A stretch of 14,211 nt of DNA, from positions 1 to 14,211 of the forward strand of contig CANQZL010000019.1 in assembly GCA_947628325.1 (NCBI GenBank), given 5' to 3'. A model generated the notes under the pieces. The model saw nothing but the letters and a program-made list of their open reading frames with translations, was not told the DNA's origin and made no database searches. The position numbers and the translations under genes are program-made. The stretch is from an uncultured Bacilli bacterium. Its GTDB lineage: Bacteria; Bacillota_I; Bacilli_A; RF39; UBA660. Shown here in pieces: positions 6,054 through 13,806 of the stretch; position 1 is the first letter of the stretch, and each line of letters begins with the position of its first letter.

Positions 6054-6739
6054 TTAAATTTATTAAAAAAATAATTGGATTTTTAAAAGCTAAGTATAAT
6101 GAGTTTTTCTTTGTTGGAAGTAGTGATATACTACCACCACCTTTAAGTAAAGAGGAGGAAGTATCTTATTTAATAAAGGCACAAAAAGGAGATATTGAAG
6201 CTCGTAATAAGCTTATTGAACATAATTTAAGATTGGTAGTTTTTATTGCTAAAAAATATGAAAGTTCTTTAGATACATTGGAAGATTTAGTAAGTATTGG
6301 TTCTATTGGGTTAATTAAAGGGATTAATACATATAAAATAGATAAAAATATTAGATTGGCTACATATGCATCTCGTTGCATTTCTAATGAAATATTGATG
6401 TATTTAAGAAAAAATAAAAAAAGAGTTAATGATATTAGTTTTGAAGAAGCATTAACTTATGATGCTGAAGGTAATGAATTACATCTTGAAGATATAGTAG
6501 GGACTCCTGAAGATGTTACTTATAAGGAATATGAAAAAAAGGTAGATATTGAATTATTAAAAGAATATTTGGGTAATTTAAATGAAAGAGATAAACAAAT
6601 AATGATAATGAGGTATGGATTATATAATACAACTGAATATACACAAAAGGAGGTTGCTGAAATATTAGGGATAAGTCAGTCTTATATTTCAAGGATAGAA
6701 AAAAAAGTTATTAGAAAGCTTAAATTACATTTGGAATAA
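6050..6739 (+). CDS. sigE: RNA polymerase sporulation sigma factor SigE (pro-form)
   Basis: SigE drives early mother-cell transcription in sporulation and is made as an inactive membrane-associated precursor. The 229-residue product begins with a basic/hydrophobic pro-sequence of about 21 residues (MIKFIKKIIGFLKAKYNEFF) followed by VGSSDILPPPLSKEEE, matching the Bacillus segment IGGSEALPPPLSKDEE at the processing site. Region 2 is clear (NLRLVVFIAKKYE, LEDLVSIGSIGLIKG, LATYASRCISNEILMYLRKNKK), as is region 4.2 (TQKEVAEILGISQSYISRIEKK). The pro-sequence is about 7 residues shorter than in Bacillus subtilis. Adjacency to spoIIGA separates it from the related SigK. Its ribosome binding site GGAGGG is inside the end of spoIIGA. 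No sigG follows. Confidence 0.95.
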   Translation: MIKFIKKIIGFLKAKYNEFFFVGSSDILPPPLSKEEEVSYLIKAQKGDIEARNKLIEHNLRLVVFIAKKYESSLDTLEDLVSIGSIGLIKGINTYKIDKNIRLATYASRCISNEILMYLRKNKKRVNDISFEEALTYDAEGNELHLEDIVGTPEDVTYKEYEKKVDIELLKEYLGNLNERDKQIMIMRYGLYNTTEYTQKEVAEILGISQSYISRIEKKVIRKLKLHLE

Positions 6740-6759
6740 ATAGTGAAATATGCTATACT
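6731..6759 (+). promoter_or_regulatory. Promoter of the four-helix membrane protein gene
   Basis: TTGGAA (6731-6736), a 17-base spacer ending in TGC, and TATACT (6754-6759), so both a -35 and an extended -10. The -35 hexamer is formed by the last two sense codons of sigE. This is a sigma-A-like promoter, so the next gene need not depend on sporulation. Confidence 0.7.
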
Positions 6760-6785
6760 TTATTTGATAATAGGAGTTGATTAGC

Positions 6786-7523
6786 ATGGCATTAGTTGGT
6801 ATAGAACGCATTGATGATAATAAGAATAAAAATAATACTGATAATAATGCAATGAATAGATTAACGGAGATGAATAATCTTAATAATATTAATGATAAGT
6901 TTTCTTATAGAGAAGCCGGAAATGTTGATAGTAGTGGAATGTATAAAGGTAGGTTAAAGGTAGAAGATAGTGTAATAAGTATGAGTTTATCAACTTTAGT
7001 AGGTTTATTAATTTTCTATACGATTATAGCTGCAATTATTCTTTTTACATTATATTTTACTAAGTATAAAGTAGAGTTTTTCCCTATTTTGGATTCTTAT
7101 AGTATTGATCAATATAATACGGGTTTATTAAGAGCAGTTCTTATATTATTTGGATTACTTATATTTGCTTGTTTTTTTGTAAAAATTTCTATAAATTCGT
7201 CAATAAAGAAAAAGTTAAGAAAGAATTATTTAAATAAATCGGGAATATATGTTTATGATGTTTTTATTTGTTTTTTGAATATTTTGTTTTATTTAGTTTT
7301 AGTTGTATTTTTTTTCTTACTAGTAAATAGTGTACATAATTCAATAATAAATTTAAATGAGGCGGATAAGTTTTTAGGAGATGTTAATGTTAATTTGATT
7401 GAATTATTTAAATGGGTAGTTGTGGTTATTACGGCTATTTTTCTACCATTAAATTGTTTTAAAGGAATAAAAATAATTCATGAAAATCATAAATTTGTTT
7501 TAGAAGATAATTTTGGAGAATAA
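6786..7523 (+). CDS. Four-helix membrane protein of unknown function
   Basis: I do not recognise this 245-residue protein. The first 60 residues are polar and Asn-rich with no membrane segment. Then come four predicted membrane helices at about 67-91, 113-134, 158-181 and 206-224, and a short charged tail. Loops are basic around KKKLRKN (about 141-147), suggesting a cytoplasmic face there. The start is taken at ATG 6786, 9 bases after TAGGAG (6771-6776); the upstream in-frame TTG at 6777 directly abuts that site. It has its own promoter and stands in the place sigG takes in Bacillus, but shares nothing with a sigma factor. A link to sporulation is not shown by the sequence. Confidence 0.8.
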   Translation: MALVGIERIDDNKNKNNTDNNAMNRLTEMNNLNNINDKFSYREAGNVDSSGMYKGRLKVEDSVISMSLSTLVGLLIFYTIIAAIILFTLYFTKYKVEFFPILDSYSIDQYNTGLLRAVLILFGLLIFACFFVKISINSSIKKKLRKNYLNKSGIYVYDVFICFLNILFYLVLVVFFFLLVNSVHNSIINLNEADKFLGDVNVNLIELFKWVVVVITAIFLPLNCFKGIKIIHENHKFVLEDNFGE

Positions 7524-7590
7524 AAAAATCTTTAAGAATTAAAATAGATTAAAAATAGGGTAGAAATTTTATTATAAATATATTTATTTG

Positions 7591-7599
7591 TGATATAAT
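7591..7599 (+). promoter_or_regulatory. Extended -10 promoter of the rlmN-prpC-prkC-rsgA-rpe operon
   Basis: TGATATAAT: extended TGn plus perfect TATAAT (7594-7599), without a good -35 at 17 bases (ATTATA). It lies 20 bases before the rlmN start, in the AT-rich 95-base gap after the membrane protein gene. The leader would be very short. Confidence 0.65.
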
Positions 7600-7618
7600 T
7601 ATAATAGGTGTATATAAG

Positions 7619-8638
7619 ATGAACATATATGGTATAAAAAGAACAGATTTAGAAAAATATTTTTTGGATATAAATGAGAAGAAATTTAAAGCCCTTCAAG
7701 TTTTTGAATGGCTTTATGTCCATAAAATAAAAGCGTTCTCTGAAATGACAAATATTAAAAAAGAGTTACAAGAAAAATTAGAAAAAGATTTTTCTTTAAA
7801 GATGATAACAATTGCTAAAAGACAAGAAGATAAATATACTAAAAAATATTTGTTTAAATTATTTGATGGTAATTTTATAGAAGCTGTTTTAATGAAACAT
7901 GATTATGGTTTGTCTGTTTGTGTTAGTAGTGAAGTTGGCTGTAATATGGGGTGTAAGTTCTGTGAGTCTGGACGTTTAAAAAAGGTTCGTAATCTTGGGG
8001 CTTATGAAATGGTTGAACAGATTTTACTTATTGAAGAAGATATTGGAAAAAGAATATCAAGTGTTGTAATAATGGGAATAGGAGAACCTTTAGATAATTA
8101 TGATAATGTAATGGATTTTATTAGAATAATTAATGATCCTAAAGGTTTAGCAATTGGAGCTAGACATATAACTTTGTCTACTTGTGGAATTATTCCTAAA
8201 ATTAAAGATTTAGCTAATGAGGATTTACAAATTAATTTGGCTATTTCTTTACATGCTCCTAATACACAATTACGAAATAAAATAATGCCTGTTAATAAAG
8301 CTTATAAACTTCCAGAATTAATGGAGTGTATAAAAGATTATATAGATAAGACTAATAGAAGGGTTACTATTGAATATGTAATGCTTGATGAGATAAATGA
8401 TAATGAAACACAAGCTTTAGAGTTGTCATCATTATTAAAAGGATTAAATGTTTATGTTAATTTAATACCTTATAATGAAACTAATAATATTGAGTATAAA
8501 AGAAGTAAAAAAGATAAAATATTAAAGTTTTATGATATATTAAAAAAGAAAGGTATTAATGTAACAATAAGAAAAGAGTTTGGGAGTAATATAGATGCTG
8601 CATGTGGACAGCTTAGAAGTAAAGAGGTGAATTTATGA
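7619..8638 (+). CDS. rlmN: 23S rRNA A2503 C2 methyltransferase RlmN (radical SAM)
   Basis: RlmN methylates C2 of A2503 in 23S rRNA, and A37 in some tRNAs, by a radical SAM mechanism. The 339-residue product carries the cluster motif CNMGCKFC (Cys108, Cys112, Cys115), the assisting Cys101 in CVSSEVGC, GIGEPLDN, the GARHITLSTCGIIPK strand, INLAISLHAPN, and the C-terminal methyl-carrier Cys329 in DAACGQLRSKE. All catalytic residues are therefore present. Residues after the cluster read ESGRLKKVRNL. The related Cfr enzymes differ in other blocks, and the overall match and gene order favour RlmN. The start is supported by AGGTG (7606-7610). It overlaps prpC by 4 bases, as first gene of a classic Bacillus-type operon. 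Confidence 0.95.
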   Translation: MNIYGIKRTDLEKYFLDINEKKFKALQVFEWLYVHKIKAFSEMTNIKKELQEKLEKDFSLKMITIAKRQEDKYTKKYLFKLFDGNFIEAVLMKHDYGLSVCVSSEVGCNMGCKFCESGRLKKVRNLGAYEMVEQILLIEEDIGKRISSVVIMGIGEPLDNYDNVMDFIRIINDPKGLAIGARHITLSTCGIIPKIKDLANEDLQINLAISLHAPNTQLRNKIMPVNKAYKLPELMECIKDYIDKTNRRVTIEYVMLDEINDNETQALELSSLLKGLNVYVNLIPYNETNNIEYKRSKKDKILKFYDILKKKGINVTIRKEFGSNIDAACGQLRSKEVNL

Positions 8639-9390
8639 AATCATTTTATTTAACTGATTCAGGAAAAATTAGAGATCATAATGAAGATTCTGTAACTATT
8701 TTAAAAAATGCTAATAATGAATATTTAATGATAGTAGCAGATGGTATGGGAGGTCATCGAGCTGGAGAAGTGGCTAGTTCTATTTCTGTTACTCATTTAG
8801 GTAAAAAGTTTTCAGAAGTTAATTCTATTGGAACAAAGTTAGATGCTATAAATTGGATGAAAGAAAATATTTCTGAAATAAATCAAGAAATATTAGATCA
8901 TACGAAAGAGTATCCTGATAGTATTGGAATGGGAACGACAACAGTAATGGCTCTTCTTACTGATTCTTATTTAATATTTGGAAATATTGGTGATTCATCT
9001 GGTTTTGTTTTTAAGAATGGAAAGTTAACGAAGGTTACGCATGATCATACTTTAGTTAATTTGCTAGTTGCTGCTGGAGATTTAACAGAAGAAGAAGCTA
9101 AATATCATCCTAAACGTAATGTTTTGATGAAGGCTTTAGGAAGTGGAGAAAAGGCTGATCTTGATATTTTTGATGTTGATATTAGCAATAATGGTATAGA
9201 TGGTATTTTACTTTGTAGTGATGGACTTACTTCAATGTTAACAAAAGAACAGATTGAGAAAGTTTTAAATGATGATGAACTTGAAATAGAAGAGAAGGTT
9301 ATTAAACTAATTAGGAAAAGTAATGCTCGAGGTGGAACCGATAATATTTCAGTTGCTTACTTATCTTTAGAAAGTGGTGACGAGGAATGA
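8635..9390 (+). CDS. prpC: PP2C-family Ser/Thr protein phosphatase PrpC/Stp1
   Basis: This cytoplasmic metal-dependent phosphatase reverses PrkC phosphorylation. The 251-residue length is typical. PPM motifs in order: TDSGKIRDHNEDS (3-19, metal Asp18), ADGMGGHRAGE (35-45, Asp36), GMGTTTV (98-104), GDSSGFVF (119-126, Asp120), LLCSDGLT (192-199, Asp196) and GGTDNIS (233-239, Asp236). The metal-binding acidic residues are thus kept. The common GDSR motif reads GDSS here, a minor variation. It starts in the ATGA shared with the end of rlmN, with GAGGTG upstream, and ends two bases before the preferred prkC start. Confidence 0.96.
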   Translation: MKSFYLTDSGKIRDHNEDSVTILKNANNEYLMIVADGMGGHRAGEVASSISVTHLGKKFSEVNSIGTKLDAINWMKENISEINQEILDHTKEYPDSIGMGTTTVMALLTDSYLIFGNIGDSSGFVFKNGKLTKVTHDHTLVNLLVAAGDLTEEEAKYHPKRNVLMKALGSGEKADLDIFDVDISNNGIDGILLCSDGLTSMLTKEQIEKVLNDDELEIEEKVIKLIRKSNARGGTDNISVAYLSLESGDEE

Positions 9391-9392
9391 TT

Positions 9393-11132
9393 ATGAAGGG
9401 ACAAAAAATTAATGATCGTTATCAAATAATAAAATCGATTGGTGAAGGTGGAATGGCTAATGTTTATTTAGCTTATGATACTATTTTAGATAGAGATGTA
9501 GCTGTTAAGGTTTTACGTGGTGATTTATCTAATGACGAAAAGTTTGTTAGACGTTTCCAAAGAGAGGCCTTAAATGCTAGTAGTTTAAGTCATCCTAATA
9601 TTGTAGAAGTATATGATGTAGGTGATGATAATGGTCAATATTTCATTGTTATGGAATATATTGAAGGGAAAAATTTAAAGGATTTATTAAAAAAACGTGG
9701 TAAGTTAACGGTTTCTGAAGTTGTAGATATAATGGGGCAGATTGCTGATGGACTTTCTGTAGCTCATGATTCATATATTATTCATCGTGATATTAAACCA
9801 CAAAATATTATGATATTAGAAAATGGTTTGGTAAAAATAACTGATTTTGGTATTGCGATGGCTATGAATGCAACTCAGTTAACTCAAACTAATTCAGTAA
9901 TGGGTTCTGTTCATTATTTACCACCAGAACAAGCTAGTGGTAAAGGAAGTACCTTAAAAAGTGATATTTATTCAATGGGTATTTTGATGTATGAATTACT
10001 TACAGGAACTTTACCTTATCGTGGGGATAATGCTGTTGAAATAGCTTTAAAACATTTAAAAGAACCATTACCAAGTATAAGGGAAATTTTGCCTGATATT
10101 CCTCAGAGTGTAGAAAATATTATTTTAAAAAGTGCAGCTAAAAATCCTAAAAATAGATATAATGATGCACGAGAAATGTATGAAGATTTGAAAACTTGTT
10201 TAGATGAATCGAGAATTAATGAAGAAAAGTATGTTTATCAATATCCAGAATTAGATGGAGATAATAAAAAGTTTACGAAACAAGTTGAGCAAGCAATAAG
10301 TGTCGAAGAAAATCAAGAGAAAAAAGAGGAAATAAAAGTGAAACAAGTTACAGATGAAGAAGTAAAAAAAGAAAACAAATTACTAGTTATTTTAGCTTCA
10401 ATTTTTGTAGGTCTTGTAGTAATTGTTGCAGCTCTTGTGTTATTTTTACCAACATTTTTAAAGCAAAAAGATATTTCTATTCCAGAAGTTGCTGGTAAAA
10501 CAGTAAGTGAAGCTATTCAAATAATTCAAGATGCTGGTTTTGTTGTAGCTGATGATACAGTTGAAATTAGTGATGATAAAATTCCTGAAGGCAATGTAGT
10601 AAAAACTAATCCGGCCGAAGGAACAAAACGTACAGAAGGAACAACGGTTACAATATATGTATCAACTGGTGATTCTAAAATAGAAATAGAAGATTATAAA
10701 GGTAAAAATTATTTAGAAATAAAAGGAATGCTTGAAGCAAATAATATTTATGTTTATATTGAGAAAAAAGAAGTTGATGATCCAGAAAAATATCAAGATG
10801 GTATTATTATGGATCAAGATGTAGAACCAGGTACTCGTTTAGGAGCTAGAGATAGTATAACTCTTTATATTCCTGATATAGTTACAAAATATCCAGACTT
10901 TACTGATGGTTCATATACAGTAGCTGATGTTCAAAAATTCTGTGATGAGTATGGGGTAAAATTGATTGTTGAAGAAGTCCCTAATACTAGTTATAATGTA
11001 GGTACAATTTTTGAACAAAGTAGATCTAAAGGATATACGGTAGCAAGTGGAACTACTTTAACAATTAAAGTAGCAATAGAAGGGGCAGAGGAAGAAGCAC
11101 CTTGTAATCCACTAGAAGAAGTTTGTGAATAG
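9393..11132 (+). CDS. prkC: PASTA-domain Ser/Thr kinase PrkC/Stk1
   Basis: A membrane kinase that senses peptidoglycan fragments or lipid II and controls wall synthesis, division and, in Bacillus, spore germination. The 579-residue product has the Gly loop GEGGMANVY (17-25), Lys39 in VAVKVL, the catalytic loop HRDIKPQN (131-138), DFG (151-153), a Thr/Ser-rich activation loop (TQLTQTNSVMGS), a charged juxtamembrane stretch (about 270-328), one membrane helix (about 330-354) and three extracellular PASTA repeats (about 360-428, 429-497, 498-565). It ends in a tail with Cys571 and Cys578. The ATG at 9387 overlaps prpC and is 1 base from GAGG (9382-9385); ATG 9393 is 7 bases from it and gives the usual MKGQKINDRY-like start. 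Kinase and phosphatase are translationally linked. Confidence 0.96.
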   Translation: MKGQKINDRYQIIKSIGEGGMANVYLAYDTILDRDVAVKVLRGDLSNDEKFVRRFQREALNASSLSHPNIVEVYDVGDDNGQYFIVMEYIEGKNLKDLLKKRGKLTVSEVVDIMGQIADGLSVAHDSYIIHRDIKPQNIMILENGLVKITDFGIAMAMNATQLTQTNSVMGSVHYLPPEQASGKGSTLKSDIYSMGILMYELLTGTLPYRGDNAVEIALKHLKEPLPSIREILPDIPQSVENIILKSAAKNPKNRYNDAREMYEDLKTCLDESRINEEKYVYQYPELDGDNKKFTKQVEQAISVEENQEKKEEIKVKQVTDEEVKKENKLLVILASIFVGLVVIVAALVLFLPTFLKQKDISIPEVAGKTVSEAIQIIQDAGFVVADDTVEISDDKIPEGNVVKTNPAEGTKRTEGTTVTIYVSTGDSKIEIEDYKGKNYLEIKGMLEANNIYVYIEKKEVDDPEKYQDGIIMDQDVEPGTRLGARDSITLYIPDIVTKYPDFTDGSYTVADVQKFCDEYGVKLIVEEVPNTSYNVGTIFEQSRSKGYTVASGTTLTIKVAIEGAEEEAPCNPLEEVCE

Positions 11133-11139
11133 GTGTTTA

Positions 11140-11973
11140 ATGATAGGTCAAATTGTAAGAATAATAAGCAATTTATATACAGTTAAGGTTGATGATATGC
11201 TTTATGGATGTAAAGCCCGTGGACGATTTAGAAAAGATCATATATCACCAATGGTTGGAGATTACGTTAAAATAGATATAGATAATAATTATATATTAGA
11301 TATATTACCTAGAAAGAATGAATTAAAAAGACCTATAATAGCAAATGTCGATATGGCACTTATTGTTACTAGTACTAAAAAACCTGATTTGGATTTAAAA
11401 CTTTTAGATAAACTTATAAGTGTTATAACTTTTAATAAGATTGAACCAGTTATATGTTTTACTAAAATAGATCTTTTGAATGATAAAGAACAAGAAGTTA
11501 TTGAAAATTTAAAAGCTTATTATGAGATGATTGGAATTAAAACTTTTTATAATTCGGAGACTATTGAAATTAAGAAGTTTTTAAAAAATAAAATTGTTGT
11601 TCTGACAGGTCAGACGGGTGCTGGTAAAAGTAGTCTAATTAATAGATTAGATGAAAATTTAAATATTAAAACAGATGAAATAAGTGAAGCTTTAGGAAGA
11701 GGTAAACATACGACAAGACATGTTGAACTTTATAAAGTATGTGATGGTTATATAGCTGATACTCCTGGTTTTTCAGCTTTAGACTTAAATGGCATTAGTA
11801 AAGAAGAACTTAAAAATACATTTGTTGAATTTAAAGAGTATGATTGTAAATTTGCTAATTGTCTTCATGATAAAGAAAATATTTGTGGAGTTAAAGAGGC
11901 TGTAAAGAATAAAAAGATATTACAATCAAGATATAATAATTATTTATTATTTTTGAAAGGGTTAGAAAAATGA
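11140..11973 (+). CDS. rsgA: Ribosome small-subunit-dependent GTPase RsgA (CpgA)
   Basis: RsgA is a circularly permuted GTPase that checks late 30S maturation. The 277-residue product has an N-terminal OB-fold (about 1-65), the permuted G4 TKID (108-111) ahead of the G1 P-loop GQTGAGKSS (157-165), GRGKHTTRHVEL switch region (186-197), G3 DTPG (207-210) and the C-terminal zinc motif with Cys236, Cys241, His243 and Cys249. Start: the in-frame GTG at 11125 would overlap prkC and lies before the ribosome binding site AGGTG (11131-11135), so ATG 11140 is preferred. In Bacillus subtilis the homologous CpgA is a PrkC substrate, which fits its place after prkC. The stop overlaps rpe by 4 bases. Confidence 0.95.
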   Translation: MIGQIVRIISNLYTVKVDDMLYGCKARGRFRKDHISPMVGDYVKIDIDNNYILDILPRKNELKRPIIANVDMALIVTSTKKPDLDLKLLDKLISVITFNKIEPVICFTKIDLLNDKEQEVIENLKAYYEMIGIKTFYNSETIEIKKFLKNKIVVLTGQTGAGKSSLINRLDENLNIKTDEISEALGRGKHTTRHVELYKVCDGYIADTPGFSALDLNGISKEELKNTFVEFKEYDCKFANCLHDKENICGVKEAVKNKKILQSRYNNYLLFLKGLEK

Positions 11974-12608
11974 AAGTAGCAGTATCATTTATTAATAGTA
12001 ATTACGATTTAGAAACAACGATAAAAAAAATAGATGAATCAAATGCTGATTATATTCATGTTGATATGATGGATGGAATATTTGTTGAAAATTCTAATTT
12101 TAGTGTTCAAGATATTAAAACAATGTTTAAGAATTGTACTAAAAAATTAGATGTTCATCTAATGTGTTGTTCACCAAATAAATATGTAAGAGAGATAGCT
12201 AAGATTAAGAATGTTGAATATTTAATTATCCATGCTGAATCTCATCGTAGACCGATAGATGTTATTAATATGATAAGACATACTAATATGAAAGTTGGTT
12301 TGGCTATTAGTCCAGAAACAAAAGTTAGTCATATAGTTCCCTTACTAAATCATCTTGATCAAGTATTAGTTATGAGTGTTAAACCTGGAAAAGGTGGACA
12401 AGAATTTATGAAAGATATATTATATAAAATAGAGACATTAAGAGATTTAAGGGAAGAAAATAATTATCATTATATAATAAGTGTTGACGGAGGTATTAAT
12501 GCTGAAACTTCTAAATTAGTTAAAGAAGCAGGAGCTGATATGGTAGTAAGTGGTTCTTATATATGTAAAAGTGATAATTATAATGAAAAAATTGATAGTA
12601 TTAGGTAA
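11970..12608 (+). CDS. rpe: Ribulose-phosphate 3-epimerase
   Basis: Rpe interconverts ribulose-5-phosphate and xylulose-5-phosphate in the non-oxidative pentose phosphate pathway. The 212-residue TIM barrel keeps the metal-binding and catalytic set: His30 and Asp32 in HVDMMDG, His63 in LDVHLM, and Asp173 in SVDGGIN, plus the phosphate-binding GSYI near the end. Two family segments vary: the usual APSILSAD start reads AVSFINSNY, and the active-site lid VNPGFGGQ reads VKPGKGGQ. The gene follows rsgA in an ATGA overlap, as in Bacillus, and ends in a terminator overlapping its stop codon. A related sugar-phosphate epimerase specificity cannot be excluded, but gene order favours Rpe. Confidence 0.9.
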   Translation: MKVAVSFINSNYDLETTIKKIDESNADYIHVDMMDGIFVENSNFSVQDIKTMFKNCTKKLDVHLMCCSPNKYVREIAKIKNVEYLIIHAESHRRPIDVINMIRHTNMKVGLAISPETKVSHIVPLLNHLDQVLVMSVKPGKGGQEFMKDILYKIETLRDLREENNYHYIISVDGGINAETSKLVKEAGADMVVSGSYICKSDNYNEKIDSIR

Positions 12609-12627
12609 GAGTTTTCTTACCTTTTTT
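12603..12627 (+). terminator. Intrinsic terminator after rpe
   Basis: AGGTAAGA (12603-12610) pairs perfectly with TCTTACCT (12615-12622) around GTTT, with six T at 12622-12627. The rpe stop TAA (12606-12608) is within the 5' arm. It closes the rlmN-to-rpe operon. Confidence 0.9.
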
Positions 12628-12670
12628 AGTGTCTAGTAATAGTTTTGCTTAAAGATAATTTTTAAATATA

Positions 12671-12679
12671 TGATATAAT
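12671..12679 (+). promoter_or_regulatory. Extended -10 promoter of cca-dnaD
   Basis: TGATATAAT: TGn plus perfect TATAAT (12674-12679), the same nine bases as the rlmN promoter. The nearest -35-like hexamer, TTGCTT (12645-12650), is 23 bases away, so the extended -10 probably dominates. It lies 18 bases before the cca start. Confidence 0.65.
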
Positions 12680-12696
12680 TATGTAGAGGGATATTA

Positions 12697-13806
12697 ATGA
12701 ATATAATAAAAATATTAAGTAGAATAGAAGATAATGGTTTTGAAGCTTATTTAGTAGGTGGTTATGTTAGAGATTATCTTTTAGGATTATCGACTAATGA
12801 TATAGATATTTGTACTAATGCACGAGTAAAAGAGATTATGGATATTTTTGATGATATGAATCCTACTTCTAATGAATATGGTTCAGTTAAAATAGTAACA
12901 GATGATATAAGAATAGATATTACAACATATCGTCGTGATTTAAAGTATAATGGTAGTCGTAAAAAAGTGGAAATAGAATATGTTGATAATTTAATAGAAG
13001 ATTTGAAAAGAAGAGATTTTACGATGAATACGATATGTATGAGTAAAGATAAAAGTATTATAGATCTTTTTAATGGTCAAGAAGATTTAAAAAATAAAAT
13101 TATTAGATGTGTTGGTAATATAGAAGATCGTATTAATGAGGATCCTCTTCGTATGTTAAGAGCAGTAAGGTTTGCAACAACTCTTGATTTTAAAATAGAA
13201 GATAATTTATATGAAGAATTAAAGAAAAATAATTATTTAATAGAACAATTGTCTTTAGAAAGAATAAAAGATGAATTAACTAAAATTTTAATTAATAAAA
13301 ATGCTTTAAATGGTTTGAAAATGCTTAATGATTTAGGCTTTTTAACATATATGGGAATTGAATATAATAAAGATATTGTTTATGTTAGTGATATATGTGG
13401 TATGTATAGTCAATTGAATATAAAAGAGTTTCCTTTTTCTAAAAAAGAAAAAGATAATATAAATAGTATTAAAGCTATTATAAAATATGGTATGATAGAT
13501 GAAAATATTTTATTTGAATATGGTTTATATTTATCTATGGTGGCTGGAGAAATAATGGGAATTGATAAAGAGATAATTTCCGTTATGTATAATAATTTAG
13601 TTATATCAAGTATTAAAGATATTAAGGTTAATACAGAAGATATATGTAAGGCTTTAAAAATTAAACCTAGTAAAATTATTGGTATAGTGTATAATGAATT
13701 AAAGGGATTAATATTGAAAAAAGAATTATCTAATGATAAAGAATCTATTATAGATTATCTTATTAATAATAGGGAGAAGTGGTTAAATGAAGGAGCAGTT
13801 GTATAA
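12697..13806 (+). CDS. cca: CCA tRNA nucleotidyltransferase (class II)
   Basis: This enzyme adds or repairs the 3' CCA end of tRNAs. The 369-residue product has the class II nucleotidyltransferase signature GGYVRDYLLG (21-30) with the catalytic DID (35-37), a third acidic residue in RIDITTYRR (Asp74), the RRDFTMN motif (105-111) and EDPLRMLRAVRF (148-159), which holds the EDxxR nucleotide-selection motif. The C-terminal half is helical and less conserved. Poly(A) polymerases share the head domain, but the EDxxR motif and Bacillota context favour the CCA enzyme. The ribosome binding site AGAGGG (12685-12690) is 6 bases before ATG. Its last 20 bases overlap dnaD. Confidence 0.92.
   Translation: MNIIKILSRIEDNGFEAYLVGGYVRDYLLGLSTNDIDICTNARVKEIMDIFDDMNPTSNEYGSVKIVTDDIRIDITTYRRDLKYNGSRKKVEIEYVDNLIEDLKRRDFTMNTICMSKDKSIIDLFNGQEDLKNKIIRCVGNIEDRINEDPLRMLRAVRFATTLDFKIEDNLYEELKKNNYLIEQLSLERIKDELTKILINKNALNGLKMLNDLGFLTYMGIEYNKDIVYVSDICGMYSQLNIKEFPFSKKEKDNINSIKAIIKYGMIDENILFEYGLYLSMVAGEIMGIDKEIISVMYNNLVISSIKDIKVNTEDICKALKIKPSKIIGIVYNELKGLILKKELSNDKESIIDYLINNREKWLNEGAVV

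Noticed and set aside
6166..6381. Minus-strand open frame within sigE
   Set aside because: Antisense to conserved sigma region 2; no ribosome binding site.
7524..7618. Possible terminator or small RNA in the gap before rlmN
   Set aside because: AT-rich with no stem of useful stability; only the extended -10 promoter is supported.
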